From assembly GCF_003594915.1 (NCBI RefSeq), contig NZ_QZCS01000006.1, positions 1 through 64,000 of the forward strand: DNA of 64,000 nucleotides, in the 5' to 3' direction. The position numbers and the translations under genes were made by a program. The first letter of the stretch is position 1. Every line of letters starts with the position of its first letter. The notes below the pieces were generated by a model. That model had not been told where the DNA came from. It saw only the letters and a list, made by a program, of their open reading frames with translations, and did no database searches. Below, in pieces: positions 45,106 through 54,654 of this stretch. Source of the DNA: Enterobacter chuandaensis. GTDB lineage: Bacteria; Pseudomonadota; Gammaproteobacteria; Enterobacterales; Enterobacteriaceae.

Positions 45106-45450
45106 TTAAATACTGAACGACGAACCACACCCGCAGGTGCTTGTTGCGTTCGGGTTGGTCACCACAAAGCGCGAACCTTCCAGACCTTCGGTGTAATCCA
45201 CCGAACCGCCCACCAGATATTGCAGGCTCATCGGGTCAACCACCAGCGCGACGCCCTGTTTCTCAATAGTCATATCGCCGTCGTTAACCTGATCGTCAAA
45301 GGTAAAACCGTACTGGAAGCCGCTGCAGCCGCCACCGGTAATATAGACACGCAGTTTCAGATCCGGATTGTCTTCGTCGGCAATCAGGGTTTTCACTTTG
45401 TTGGCTGCTGCTTCGGTAAACTCCAGCGGCAACGCTACGTCATCACTCAT
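45106..45450 (-). CDS. erpA: Iron-sulfur cluster insertion protein ErpA
   Basis: A-type carrier that passes Fe-S clusters to IspG, IspH and respiratory enzymes; essential for isoprenoid synthesis in E. coli. The 114-residue protein has the three ligand cysteines at C42 ([11 protein letters not shown]), C106 and C108 ([10 protein letters not shown]). An inverted repeat sits just upstream, in the gap to clcA. IscR controls the E. coli gene; I cannot define an IscR site here with confidence. Confidence 0.97.
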   Translation of the reverse strand: MSDDVALPLEFTEAAANKVKTLIADEDNPDLKLRVYITGGGCSGFQYGFTFDDQVNDGDMTIEKQGVALVVDPMSLQYLVGGSVDYTEGLEGSRFVVTNPNATSTCGCGSSFSI

Positions 45451-45473
45451 CTTATGCTCCCATGAATACTGCT

Positions 45474-45494
45474 ATTGGGTAAAATTCACCCAAT
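45474..45494. repeat. Inverted repeat upstream of erpA
   Basis: ATTGGGT / ACCCAAT (45474-45480 and 45488-45494) with a 7-nt A/T loop lies 24 bp before the erpA start and 35 bp after clcA. It may be a weak terminator for clcA or part of the erpA control region. Confidence 0.5.
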
Positions 45495-45529
45495 TCTTTT
45501 CGTCATTATCTAATACCCTGGTAATTCAT

Positions 45530-46930
45530 TCAAGTATTCTGCGCGGCGGCCCGCTCCGCCTCTTGTTTTGCCAGGGTTCGCGCGAGGATAGTGGAGTATA
45601 GCGGTTTTCCACCCAGGAATTGGGCTAATAGTGTCGCCCCGAGACAGGTAATGATCATTGGCAAAATGAGCTGGTAATTGTCCGTCATCTCCAGCACCAG
45701 CACGATGCCGGTCAACGGCGCGCGCAGGGATGCGGCCAGCAGCGCCCCCATCCCGGCCACAGCGAAGGTGCCGGCGTCCAGATGGTAAGCGGGGAACCCC
45801 GCCTCAGCCGCCATACCAAACGCGGTACCGAGCAGCGTACCCAGCGCCAGCATTGGGGCAAAAATCCCGCCAGGCGCACCGGAGGAGAAGCACAGTACCG
45901 TCGTGATGACCCGGGAGATAAACATAAACAGCAGCAAACCCACGCTGAAGTTTCCGGCTGCGGCAATGGGGATCAGCCCGAAGCCACCGCCAGCAGCATT
46001 CGGCTCGATAAAGCCGAGCACACCGCACATCCCGCCCAGCAGACCGCCCATCAGCACCCATTTCGTGGTATTCCCGCCGTGAATACGCTGGAACATATCC
46101 TGAGCGCGCAGGATAAAGGTGTTAAACAGCGGCCCCACTACGCCAAAAATCATGCCGAGGATCAGATAAAGCCACAGGGTGTTGACCGGCGCGTTGGTCA
46201 GTTTACCCACTTCAATCACCGCTCCCTCGCCATTGAAGATGCGAAAAACGATGCTCGACATAATGACGCCAGTAAACACCGCTTTAATGGAGATCAGGTT
46301 GTAGCGGAACTGCGCGCGCATCTCTTCGATGATGAACAAAATACCGGCCAGCGGCGCGTTAAACGCCGCAGAAAGCCCCGCAGCTGCACCGGTGGCCAGC
46401 AGCGTATGGCGCGCTTCAGCGCTGCGCATCCGAAACAGATCGCCCACCATGCGGCCGACGTTTCCCCCGAGCTGTACCGTTGGCCCTTCCCTGCCGAGCA
46501 CCATTCCCGCGCCAAGTGTCCCCATACCGCCAATGAATTTAACCGGGATCACCCGCCACCAGCGCACCGGACGCAGCTCCTCCAGCGCACCTTCGATTTC
46601 CGGGATGCCAGACCCGCCCGCCTCCGGGGCGAACTTACGCACCAGAAAATATCCCACCATGGCAAACAGCGCAGACAGGCCGAATGCTGCCACCCAGACC
46701 AGCCATTCGCGCTCGGCGAAACCGGCTACGGTCCCCACTCGCCAGTTGAGTACGGCATTAACTGCTTTTTCAAACGCCACGCCAACCAGGCCAGCAAGGG
46801 TACCCACCACCGCAGCGGCCAGCAGGATCGCCAGCGGCGTTTTATCGCGATTGAGCAGCCGCCGAATGCTGATTCGGTGCCGGGCGCGCGTAAACTGTTG
46901 TTCTTCAAAAGACGGAGAATCTGATTTCAT
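45530..46930 (-). CDS. clcA: H+/Cl- exchange transporter ClcA (EriC)
   Basis: CLC antiporter exchanging two Cl- for one H+, used in extreme acid resistance. The 466-residue integral membrane protein has the selectivity motifs GSGIPE (S107), GREGP with the gating glutamate E148, and [12 protein letters not shown]. The internal proton glutamate E203 is in FIIEEMR. All key residues fall at E. coli numbering, so it is an exchanger rather than a channel. The N-terminus and several loops diverge more from E. coli than its neighbours do. It is divergent from hemL. Confidence 0.97.
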   Translation of the reverse strand: MKSDSPSFEEQQFTRARHRISIRRLLNRDKTPLAILLAAAVVGTLAGLVGVAFEKAVNAVLNWRVGTVAGFAEREWLVWVAAFGLSALFAMVGYFLVRKFAPEAGGSGIPEIEGALEELRPVRWWRVIPVKFIGGMGTLGAGMVLGREGPTVQLGGNVGRMVGDLFRMRSAEARHTLLATGAAAGLSAAFNAPLAGILFIIEEMRAQFRYNLISIKAVFTGVIMSSIVFRIFNGEGAVIEVGKLTNAPVNTLWLYLILGMIFGVVGPLFNTFILRAQDMFQRIHGGNTTKWVLMGGLLGGMCGVLGFIEPNAAGGGFGLIPIAAAGNFSVGLLLFMFISRVITTVLCFSSGAPGGIFAPMLALGTLLGTAFGMAAEAGFPAYHLDAGTFAVAGMGALLAASLRAPLTGIVLVLEMTDNYQLILPMIITCLGATLLAQFLGGKPLYSTILARTLAKQEAERAAAQNT

Positions 46931-47107
46931 GTCCTGTTCTTATTCGTCATACAAAAAGCCGCGAGGATTTTACCAGAGACCTTCCCTGCGTCGTCTGAAA
47001 AATACTTAACAAATCTTAAAGCATTACCCGGCTAAAAATTTCATAACCTTCTGCGGATCACTTAGAATAGTGGGCTTAATCATTTTATACGAACCAGGAA
47101 CGATGCC

Positions 47108-48388
47108 ATGAGCAAGTCTGAAAACCTCTACAGTGCAGCCCGCGAGCTTATTCCAGGTGGCGTGAACTCGCCAGTACGCGCCTTTACCGGCGTGGGCGGC
47201 ACGCCGCTGTTTATCGAACGTGCTGACGGCGCGTATCTGTATGATGTCGATGGCAAAGCCTATATCGATTACGTCGGTTCCTGGGGGCCGATGGTACTGG
47301 GTCACAACCACCCGGCCATTCGTAACGCGGTCATCGAAGCCGCGCAGCGCGGCCTGAGCTTCGGCGCGCCAACCGAGATGGAAGTGAAAATGGCGGAGCT
47401 GGTTACCGAACTGGTGCCGACCATGGACATGGTGCGTATGGTGAACTCCGGTACCGAAGCCACCATGAGCGCCATCCGTCTGGCGCGCGGTTTTACCGGC
47501 CGCGACAAAATCATCAAGTTCGAAGGCTGCTACCACGGTCACGCAGACTGTCTGCTGGTGAAGGCCGGTTCCGGCGCGCTGACGCTCGGCCAACCAAACT
47601 CGCCGGGTGTACCGGCTGATTTCGCTAAACATACCCTGACCTGCACCTATAACGATCTGAGCACCGTTCGCGCGGCGTTCGAGCAGTATCCGCAGGAGAT
47701 CGCCTGCATCATCGTTGAACCGGTTGCGGGCAATATGAACTGCATCCCACCGCAGCCAGACTTCCTGCCGGGCCTGCGCGCCCTGTGTGATGAGTTCGGC
47801 GCGCTGCTGATCATCGACGAAGTGATGACCGGCTTCCGCGTGGCGCTGGCGGGCGCTCAGTCTTATTATGAGGTTGAGCCAGACCTGACCTGCCTCGGCA
47901 AAATCATCGGCGGCGGCATGCCGGTCGGGGCATTCGGTGGTCGCAAGGACGTGATGGAAGCCCTGGCACCAACCGGCCCGGTTTACCAGGCGGGCACGCT
48001 CTCCGGCAACCCTATCGCCATGGCTGCGGGCTTCGCCTGTCTGACCGAAGTGGCGCAGCCGGGTATTCATGAAACCCTGACTGACCGCACCGCGCAGCTG
48101 GCAAACGGTCTGCTGGAAGCCGCAGAAGACGCGGGTATTCCGCTGGTGGTGAACCACGTGGGCGGCATGTTCGGGATTTTCTTCACCGATGCGAAAACCG
48201 TGACCTGCTATCAGGACGTGGTGAAGTGCGACGTTGAACGCTTCAAGCGCTTTTTCCACCTGATGCTGGAAGAAGGCGTGTACCTGGCGCCGTCGGCGTT
48301 CGAAGCGGGCTTTATGTCCGTGGCGCACAGCGAAGAAGATATCAATAACACCATCGACGCGGCGCGTAAGGTGTTTGCGAAGCTTTAA
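47108..48388 (+). CDS. hemL: Glutamate-1-semialdehyde 2,1-aminomutase HemL
   Basis: PLP enzyme making 5-aminolevulinate from glutamate-1-semialdehyde, the second step of C5-pathway tetrapyrrole synthesis. The 426-residue class III aminotransferase-fold protein has the Schiff-base lysine K265 in [17 protein letters not shown]. The phosphate-binding [15 protein letters not shown] segment is at about 113-127. It is followed by a REP-like repeat and a shared terminator facing fhuB. Confidence 0.98.
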   Translation: MSKSENLYSAARELIPGGVNSPVRAFTGVGGTPLFIERADGAYLYDVDGKAYIDYVGSWGPMVLGHNHPAIRNAVIEAAQRGLSFGAPTEMEVKMAELVTELVPTMDMVRMVNSGTEATMSAIRLARGFTGRDKIIKFEGCYHGHADCLLVKAGSGALTLGQPNSPGVPADFAKHTLTCTYNDLSTVRAAFEQYPQEIACIIVEPVAGNMNCIPPQPDFLPGLRALCDEFGALLIIDEVMTGFRVALAGAQSYYEVEPDLTCLGKIIGGGMPVGAFGGRKDVMEALAPTGPVYQAGTLSGNPIAMAAGFACLTEVAQPGIHETLTDRTAQLANGLLEAAEDAGIPLVVNHVGGMFGIFFTDAKTVTCYQDVVKCDVERFKRFFHLMLEEGVYLAPSAFEAGFMSVAHSEEDINNTIDAARKVFAKL

Positions 48389-48391
48389 GAT

Positions 48392-48437
48392 GTGCGGCCT
48401 GGTGCCCTCACCCCGGCCCTCTCCCACAGGGAGAGGG
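48392..48437 (+). repeat. REP-like palindromic repeat, copy 2
   Basis: GTGCGGCCTGGTGCCCTC is followed by ACCCCGG and the 9-bp hairpin CCCTCTCCC / GGGAGAGGG (48417-48425 and 48429-48437). It has the same orientation as copy 1 and again lies between convergent genes (hemL and fhuB), 4 bp after the hemL stop. Confidence 0.85.
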
Positions 48438-48448
48438 AGCAAACACTA

Positions 48449-48474
48449 AAACGGCAATCCAGGGATTGCCGTTT
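48449..48474. terminator. Bidirectional terminator between hemL and fhuB
   Basis: AAACGGCAATC / GATTGCCGTTT (48449-48459 and 48464-48474) is an 11-bp stem with a 4-nt loop, with A residues on the left and ACTTTT on the right. It ends hemL and the fhuACDB operon. Confidence 0.87.
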
Positions 48475-48481
48475 ACTTTTA

Positions 48482-50464
48482 TTACCTACTCTGCTTTCTC
48501 AACAGATAGATAAAGTACGGCGCACCAATAAAGGTCGACAGCAGACCCGCCGGGATCTGATACGGGAACAGCACCATCCTTCCACACCAGTCGGCAAACA
48601 CCAGAATGACCCCGCCCGTCAGGGCCGACATCACAATGTGCGGCATCGTCCGGCGGAAACCCATCATTCTGGCGATATGCGGCGCCATCAACCCCACAAA
48701 ACTCAGCGGACCGATGGTCATGGTGGCCGTTGCCGTCAGACACGCCGCCAGCAGCAGCAGCGCAACGCGCGTCGGCGTCAGCGCTAAGCCAACCGCACGC
48801 GCGGTTTCGCCTCCCAGCGGCAGAATGGTCATCCAGCGACGGCACAAAGGGACAATCGCCAGCAGTACCATCATCACTATCCCGGAATGCACAACCTGGC
48901 TAGCGGTGGCGTTGTAGGTTGAGCCGGAAATCCAGGTCAGGATCTTCGCCATGCGCGGATCGCCGCTCGCCTGCAGCATCATCAGCAGCATGGTGAAAGC
49001 GGTGCTGAGCGCCATACCGGCCAGCAGCATACGGTGCGGAGAAAATCCGCCGCGGCCAGAGGCAATCAGGATAATCAGCAGCGTCACCGCCGCGCCAATG
49101 CTCCCGGCAGGCATCAGCCAGCCAAACGCATTACCCGGCACCAGGAAGAGCATCAGCACCACGCCAAAGGCCGCGCCGGAGCTGATCCCCAGCACTTCCG
49201 GGCTCGCCATCGGGTTGCCGGTCAGACGCTGAATAATGCACCCCGCTACCGCCAGCATCACTCCGGCAATCAGCGCGGAGAGAATACGCGGCCAGCGCCA
49301 CTGTAATAGCTCGTTGAGCAGATCACCCGTTGCCCAGTGCCAGCCTGCGGCATCACGTCCGAAGGAGAGTGCCACGAACGAGGCGATAAGCAACACCGCC
49401 AGACCGGCCAGGCTGAACCACAGCACCGACTGACGTTCGGCATAGACCTTATCGCCCGCGTCCATCGCCGGTGCGCTAATGCTGCGCAAACGCGGGAGCA
49501 ACCACAGCAGCAGCGGCGCACCGATAAGCGCCGTTGCCGACCCGGTGGAGACTTCCATCCAGACGCGCGCCAGCCAGAGAATGACCTGATCGGAAAGCCA
49601 GAGGATCAGCGCCCCGATCAGCGGCGCCAGCAGCAGACGTGCCAGAAGGCGACGCGCCCCGAGCATTTTCGCCAGCAGCGGCGCAAAGAGGCCGATAAAC
49701 CCGATAATGCCAACCGCGTTAACCAGCAGAGCGCTTAACACAATCGCCAGGGTGAGCGCCGCCAGACGAGCCAGCGACAGCGCCAGCCCCAGGTTGCGCG
49801 CCACGCCATCATCCAGCCCCATCAGCGTCAGAGGACGCAGGAGCAGCAGCGTCAGCACCACACCGCCCGCCAGCTGAGGCCACAGGCGCTGCACAATGCT
49901 CCAGTCGGTCTGGGTGAGCGTACCGGTACTCCACAGGAACATACTTTGCAGCTGATCGTGATGGAACAACACCAGCAGCTGGTTAATCGCGCCACAGTAG
50001 AGGCTGACGACCAGCCCGGCCAGAATAAGCGTTACCGGAGAAAGGCGTTTGCCCCAGGCCACGCCAAAGACCAGCGCCCCCACCACGCATGCTCCCGCGA
50101 GAGCCGCAAACTGCGAGGTTAACGCCCCGGGTAACGCCCACAGCGTGGTGATGGTAATGCCAAGCTGCGCACCGGTCGCGACGCCAAGCGTAGTCGGCTC
50201 CGCCAGCGGGTTACGTAATACCTGCTGGAACAACACACCTACCAGGCCTAAACCGGCCCCGACCAGCAGTGAAATCGCCAGACGCGGCAGCAGACTGTAG
50301 TGGAACAGCATCTGCTGAATATTATCGATGTCCGGCGAGGCCAGCGCGGCCCCCCACTGCGGGCGCGGTAACGCCGTCGAGAGATTGAGCCCGGTTAAGG
50401 CCAGCGCGACCAGAAAAAGCAGGGAGAGCAGCAGTACCGGGAAACGAGCAATACGCGTGTTCAT
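48482..50464 (-). CDS. fhuB: Ferric hydroxamate ABC transporter permease FhuB
   Basis: Inner-membrane channel for iron-hydroxamates such as ferrichrome and aerobactin. The 660-residue protein is a fusion of two FecCD-type permease halves (about 1-330 and 331-660), giving around 20 transmembrane segments. Each half has the cytoplasmic Gly-containing coupling motif for FhuC. Its start overlaps the fhuD stop by 4 bp. It is the last gene of fhuACDB. Confidence 0.97.
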   Translation of the reverse strand: MNTRIARFPVLLLSLLFLVALALTGLNLSTALPRPQWGAALASPDIDNIQQMLFHYSLLPRLAISLLVGAGLGLVGVLFQQVLRNPLAEPTTLGVATGAQLGITITTLWALPGALTSQFAALAGACVVGALVFGVAWGKRLSPVTLILAGLVVSLYCGAINQLLVLFHHDQLQSMFLWSTGTLTQTDWSIVQRLWPQLAGGVVLTLLLLRPLTLMGLDDGVARNLGLALSLARLAALTLAIVLSALLVNAVGIIGFIGLFAPLLAKMLGARRLLARLLLAPLIGALILWLSDQVILWLARVWMEVSTGSATALIGAPLLLWLLPRLRSISAPAMDAGDKVYAERQSVLWFSLAGLAVLLIASFVALSFGRDAAGWHWATGDLLNELLQWRWPRILSALIAGVMLAVAGCIIQRLTGNPMASPEVLGISSGAAFGVVLMLFLVPGNAFGWLMPAGSIGAAVTLLIILIASGRGGFSPHRMLLAGMALSTAFTMLLMMLQASGDPRMAKILTWISGSTYNATASQVVHSGIVMMVLLAIVPLCRRWMTILPLGGETARAVGLALTPTRVALLLLAACLTATATMTIGPLSFVGLMAPHIARMMGFRRTMPHIVMSALTGGVILVFADWCGRMVLFPYQIPAGLLSTFIGAPYFIYLLRKQSR

Positions 50465-51351
50465 GCTTTGCCTCCCAGCGCGTTATCCAGCACGCGGGCA
50501 AAATGCATGGCCGACAGCGTCGCGCCGTAGAACCATACGGCGGGTGCGCGCAGGAAGCGTTTCTCGCGCACAAACGGCATCGCCTGCCAGAGCGGTGTCG
50601 CCATCAGGGTTTGCATTTCACGCTCGTTGCCGTGGTCGAAGCACAGCACGTCGACATCGCGAAACGCCGCCAGACGATCGATACCCACGGCGGTGCTGCC
50701 CCAGAAGGTCATCTCCCCTTCCCAGGCGTTGCGAATGCCAAAGCTATCCAGCACTTCCTGAAACAGGCAGTTTTTACCGAAGACCAGCATGTGGCGGGCA
50801 TCCAGCAGCGTCACCATCAGCAGCGGACGATCGCCCCGGTTGACAAAGCGCGGCTTCAGGGCGTCGATCAGGGCATCAAATTCGTCGAGGTGTTTTTTGG
50901 CCTCTGCCTCACGGTTGAGGAAATGCGCCATCTCGTTAATCGAGTTTTTTGCCATAGCCAGCGGTTTTTTACCGTCGCTGAACGAGAATCCGCGCCCTGG
51001 CGCAATGCGCGCCATGGTCTCTTCTGAGGGGCCATAGCCCGCAGACCAGAACAGGAATGACGGTTTCATCTGGGTCAATAGTTCAAGGTTTGGCTCCGTG
51101 CGCAGGCCAATGTCGATGACGGAATCAGGCAGCTTCGGCTCGTTCACCCAGAGGTTATAGTTAGGGATGTCGGCCACCCCATACGGCGTAACGCCCAGCG
51201 CCATCATCAGCTCGACCGGCAGCCATTCCAGCGCCACAATGCGGTGGGGATCGATAGCGGCAGCGCGTGCCGTCGTCATTTTAAACAGCAGCGGTGAGAG
51301 CGCCATTGCCGCCAGCAGGCGACGACGGCTAATAAAAGTGTTGTCCAGCAT
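50461..51351 (-). CDS. fhuD: Ferric hydroxamate-binding periplasmic protein FhuD
   Basis: Binds ferric hydroxamates released from FhuA and hands them to FhuBC. The 296-residue protein starts with a twin-arginine-type signal (FISRRRLLAAMALSPLLF), as in E. coli FhuD, where Tat export is expected. The mature class III fold starts at PHRIVALEWLPVELMMALG. It shares one base with the fhuC stop (TGATG) and overlaps fhuB. Confidence 0.97.
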   Translation of the reverse strand: MLDNTFISRRRLLAAMALSPLLFKMTTARAAAIDPHRIVALEWLPVELMMALGVTPYGVADIPNYNLWVNEPKLPDSVIDIGLRTEPNLELLTQMKPSFLFWSAGYGPSEETMARIAPGRGFSFSDGKKPLAMAKNSINEMAHFLNREAEAKKHLDEFDALIDALKPRFVNRGDRPLLMVTLLDARHMLVFGKNCLFQEVLDSFGIRNAWEGEMTFWGSTAVGIDRLAAFRDVDVLCFDHGNEREMQTLMATPLWQAMPFVREKRFLRAPAVWFYGATLSAMHFARVLDNALGGKA

Positions 51352-52148
51352 CAGTACACGAAGCTCACCGGTGCAGCCCCGGCAGGGTGAGGCAAGATCC
51401 CCATTGGAATACCGTAAATGTGTTCCAGCGTTTCGCTGCGCATCAGCTCAGGCGGTGTCCCCTGCGCAATCATTTCGCCACTGCGTAGCGCGACAAGATA
51501 ATCGCAATAGCGCGCCGCCATGTTGATGTCGTGCAGGACCGCAATGACCGTCAGACCACGCTGCTGGCTTAAGCGATGCACCAGCGCCAGCACGTCCACC
51601 TGATGGGCGATATCCAGCGCAGAGGTGGGTTCATCCAGCAGCAGACAGCGGCTGTCCTGTGCCACCAGCATCGCAATCCACGCGCGCTGACGCTCACCGC
51701 CGGACAGGCTATCCACCAGACGGTGCGCCAGCGGCTTTAACCCTACCAGCGCAATCGCCTCCTCCACTTTCTCCCGGTCGGCGACGCCGAAGCGCCCAAG
51801 CGCCCCGTGCCAAGGATAACGGCCAATCGCCACCAGCTCACGCACCGTCATCCCTTCTGCCTGCGGCAGCTGCTGCGGCAGATAGGCCACTTTCCGCGCG
51901 AAAGCTTTACTGCTCCAGCTCTCCAGCGGCTGATCGTCCAGCAGAATGTCCCCTTCAGAAGGCGGCTGGTGACGTCCCAGCATCTTGAGCAGCGTGGATT
52001 TACCGGAGCCGTTGTGACCAATCAGGCCCGTCACTTTACCGGCCGGAAACGTCAGCGAGAGCGGATGCAGCAGGGTGCGTCCGGGTACGCGAAAGGAGAG
52101 ATGGTTGAGCGTAAAGGTGGTGTCGGATTGCGTTTGATTATCCTGCAT
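51351..52148 (-). CDS. fhuC: Ferric hydroxamate ABC transporter ATP-binding protein FhuC
   Basis: ATPase powering FhuB. The 265-residue protein has Walker A GHNGSGKST (44-52), the LSGGERQR signature and Walker B CLLLDEPTSALD. The ATG at 52148 (MQDNQTQSD) is preferred and gives the E. coli length; a TTG at 52157 would add three residues. It lies 51 bp after fhuA, with the fhuA terminator hairpin in the gap. Confidence 0.96.
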   Translation of the reverse strand: MQDNQTQSDTTFTLNHLSFRVPGRTLLHPLSLTFPAGKVTGLIGHNGSGKSTLLKMLGRHQPPSEGDILLDDQPLESWSSKAFARKVAYLPQQLPQAEGMTVRELVAIGRYPWHGALGRFGVADREKVEEAIALVGLKPLAHRLVDSLSGGERQRAWIAMLVAQDSRCLLLDEPTSALDIAHQVDVLALVHRLSQQRGLTVIAVLHDINMAARYCDYLVALRSGEMIAQGTPPELMRSETLEHIYGIPMGILPHPAGAAPVSFVY

Positions 52149-52170
52149 ATCAGCCAACTTAAATAAAAAA

Positions 52171-52190
52171 GGGCACGGCGAACCGTGCCC
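52171..52190 (-). terminator. Hairpin between fhuA and fhuC
   Basis: GGGCACGG / CCGTGCCC (52171-52178 and 52183-52190) with loop CGAA is followed on the minus strand by TTTTTTA. It should partly terminate after fhuA, making the receptor more abundant than FhuCDB. Confidence 0.85.
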
Positions 52191-52199
52191 GAAGAGAGA

Positions 52200-54449
52200 T
52201 TAGAAGCGGAAGGTCGCGGTGGCAACAACCTGGCGTTCAGCACCCCAGAAGCAACCGTAGGTGTTAAAGCAGCTGGCAACGTACTCACGATCGAACAGGT
52301 TGTTCACGTGAAGCGCCACGTTAGAGCCTGCCATGCCCACGCGCGCCAGGTCGTATCTGACCAGGGCGTCTACTACCGTGTAGCTGCCCACCGTGAAGGA
52401 GTTAGCCGGATCGCCTTTGCTGGAGCCGGTGTAACGAACGCCGGTACCCAGCGTCAGGCCAGACAGCGCACCATCATACAGGGTGTAATCGCCCCACAGG
52501 GATGCCATGTGTTTTGGCACCTGCGCTGGCGTGTTGCCTTTGTAGTTAGTGTCCGTGGTGTATTCCGCATCGGTATAGGTATAAGAACCGACAACGTTCA
52601 CGCTGGCAGACAGGGCCGCTTTGGCTTCCAGTTCGAAACCACGGGCACGGATCTCGCCGCCTTCAACGGAGAAGAAGGAACCCGCAGGGTCGGCCATCAG
52701 GTTGTTGGTTTTGGTCAGCTGGTACAGTGCACCGGTGACAACAATCGGACGATCGTTCGGCACATATTTCACGCCCGCCTCGTACTGCTTGCCTTTAGAC
52801 GGTGCGAACAGTTTGCCCTGTGCATCGGTCTGCGAAGCCGGTTCAAACGATTCGCTGTAGCTGAAATACGGAGTTATACCGTTATCAAAGAGATAGTTAA
52901 CGCCACCACGCCAGGTGAACTGGGTGTCATCACGTTTGGAGGTGGTATTTAACACGCGGTTATACGATTCCTGATCGGCCCAGTCATAACGACCGCCCAG
53001 CGTCACCAGGACTTTATCCCACTGCGCCTGATCCTGCACGTAGAGCCCCGTCTGTTTCTGACGGTTGAGGATCTGATAGGGGCCAGAGGTAGCAGGATCT
53101 TTTGAGCCGAAATCAAAGTCGCTGTTCACCGGGTTGTAGAGATCCAGCAGCGGAACAGAATCGTCGTAGCCGAACCAGGAGTTGATGTCGTTACGCATAC
53201 GCATAAAGTCAACGCCAGTCAGCAGGATGTGGTCCACCTCACCGGTAGAGAATTTGCTCTGTAGCTGGGTATCAACGGTGAGGTTCTGCAGTTTTTCGTT
53301 ATCGACAACGTATTTACGCGCCAGATAATGGCCTTTGTCTGCAGGGGCTAAAGCTGCGCACTGCTTGTTGCCGCTGTTCGCCGGATCGGTGCAAACGCCG
53401 TAACCGTATACGCTGTTTTGCGAGGTTTTGTTCTCGGCAAAACGCAGATTCTGACGCACGGTGAAGGTATCGTTGAATTCGTGGTCGAAGCTGTATCCCA
53501 CCATTTTCTGGTTACGGGAATAGGTGTTGTTCTTCGCGCCTTCGTTGAAGTCAGTCGGCAGACGATCGCCGTTTGGCAGCGGATTGACCGTCCCCTCTTT
53601 TGGCAGCCAGCCGTAGTAGCCCGTTTCAGGCTCATTCTGGAAGTAAGAGAGGAACGTGAAGGTCGTTTTATCATCCGGACGCCAGGAGAACGACGGTGCG
53701 ATGGCGTAACGCTGTTCGCCCTTCCCCTCCTGCTGGGAATTGTTCGAACGCGCAACGCCCGTCAGACGGTATGAGTAAACGCCGTCATCATCGATCGCAT
53801 CGCTAAAGTCAAAGCCGGTCTGGAACAGGCTGTCCGTACCCGCTTTGAACTGGATCTCTTTCAACGGCTCGGTCGTTGGGCGCTTACTGACCATGTTCAG
53901 CAAACCGCCTGGGCTGCTTTTTCCGTACAGAACGGAAACCGGGCCACGCATTATTTCGGCGCGCTCCAGCATGTACGGGTCAATTACCGCGTCATTGTAG
54001 AAGTTCCCCTGCATTTTCATGCCGTCGAGGTAGTTGTTTTGCGTCTGACCATCGGCCGCAAAACCACGAATAACCAGATAATCATAGGTGTTGGACGCAC
54101 CGCGCGTGCCTACCGCAACGCCCGGCGTGTAGCTCAGGGCTTCTTTCACCGAACGCGGCTGGTGCAGCGCCATCTCTTCGGCCGTCACCACAGAAATAGA
54201 CTGCGGAACCTTCTGGATTGGCGTGTCTGTTTTCGTGCCGGTGGCGGACTGCCTCGCAGCGATAGTCGCAGCAGGCCCCCAGGCACTTTCCTGGGCAGCG
54301 GGCGCTGCGGTGACCGTAATGGTGTCTTCTTTTTTCGGGGTTTCGGCCGCGTGAGCATTAGCAGACATGCCGGCAACCGCTGTGGCTACGACGACCGCGA
54401 CTTTACGCAGCGACGTGTTAATTGGCTGAGCAGTATTGAAAAGCGCCAT
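52200..54449 (-). CDS. fhuA: Ferrichrome outer-membrane receptor FhuA
   Basis: TonB-dependent receptor for ferrichrome and, in E. coli, for phages T1, T5, phi80 and for albomycin. The 749-residue precursor has a signal peptide of about 34 residues and a TonB box DTITVTA at about 42-48. A plug domain (through about 195) and a 22-strand barrel ending in VVATATFRF follow. The N-terminal dozen residues differ from E. coli. The gating loop with the C-TDPANSGNKQC pair is retained. A Fur-like box lies just upstream. Confidence 0.97.
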   Translation of the reverse strand: MALFNTAQPINTSLRKVAVVVATAVAGMSANAHAAETPKKEDTITVTAAPAAQESAWGPAATIAARQSATGTKTDTPIQKVPQSISVVTAEEMALHQPRSVKEALSYTPGVAVGTRGASNTYDYLVIRGFAADGQTQNNYLDGMKMQGNFYNDAVIDPYMLERAEIMRGPVSVLYGKSSPGGLLNMVSKRPTTEPLKEIQFKAGTDSLFQTGFDFSDAIDDDGVYSYRLTGVARSNNSQQEGKGEQRYAIAPSFSWRPDDKTTFTFLSYFQNEPETGYYGWLPKEGTVNPLPNGDRLPTDFNEGAKNNTYSRNQKMVGYSFDHEFNDTFTVRQNLRFAENKTSQNSVYGYGVCTDPANSGNKQCAALAPADKGHYLARKYVVDNEKLQNLTVDTQLQSKFSTGEVDHILLTGVDFMRMRNDINSWFGYDDSVPLLDLYNPVNSDFDFGSKDPATSGPYQILNRQKQTGLYVQDQAQWDKVLVTLGGRYDWADQESYNRVLNTTSKRDDTQFTWRGGVNYLFDNGITPYFSYSESFEPASQTDAQGKLFAPSKGKQYEAGVKYVPNDRPIVVTGALYQLTKTNNLMADPAGSFFSVEGGEIRARGFELEAKAALSASVNVVGSYTYTDAEYTTDTNYKGNTPAQVPKHMASLWGDYTLYDGALSGLTLGTGVRYTGSSKGDPANSFTVGSYTVVDALVRYDLARVGMAGSNVALHVNNLFDREYVASCFNTYGCFWGAERQVVATATFRF

Positions 54450-54484
54450 GTTGTATCTCTGATGGAAAGGTTAATGATAACGTA

Positions 54485-54503
54485 AACGAGAATTATTATT
54501 ATG
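54485..54503 (-). promoter_or_regulatory. Fur-like box upstream of fhuA
   Basis: On the minus strand this 19-bp site reads CATAATAATAATTCTCGTT and shares most positions of the left half of the Fur consensus GATAATGATAATCATTATC. It is 35 bp from the fhuA start, where iron repression by Fur is expected. Confidence 0.65.
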
Positions 54504-54630
54504 AGCGCCAGAATAATATGCGAAACGCTGGTTGCATAGCAAGCAATAAGCGGCCCTACAAGATTTAAGGGTTTAAGAATTAACCAGATGAAAACAGGGG
54601 GTTAATGAGGTTAGTGAAATGATCGTTAAA

Positions 54631-54646
54631 GCCCGCCAGAGCGGGC
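54631..54646 (-). terminator. Terminator of the fimbrial operon
   Basis: GCCCGC / GCGGGC (54631-54636 and 54641-54646) with a 4-nt loop is followed on the minus strand by TTTAACG. It lies 9 bp after the stop of the fimbrial tip gene. Confidence 0.7.
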
Positions 54647-54654
54647 AGGATGGA

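Noticed and set aside
45782-46924. Open frame (380 codons) antisense to clcA
   Set aside because: Shadow of the membrane-protein gene clcA, giving a His/Gln/Arg-rich product of no known family.
47024-48442. Long open frame (472 codons) antisense to hemL
   Set aside because: It mirrors the hemL codon pattern, resembles no known family and has low-complexity His/Arg-rich composition. hemL itself is certain.
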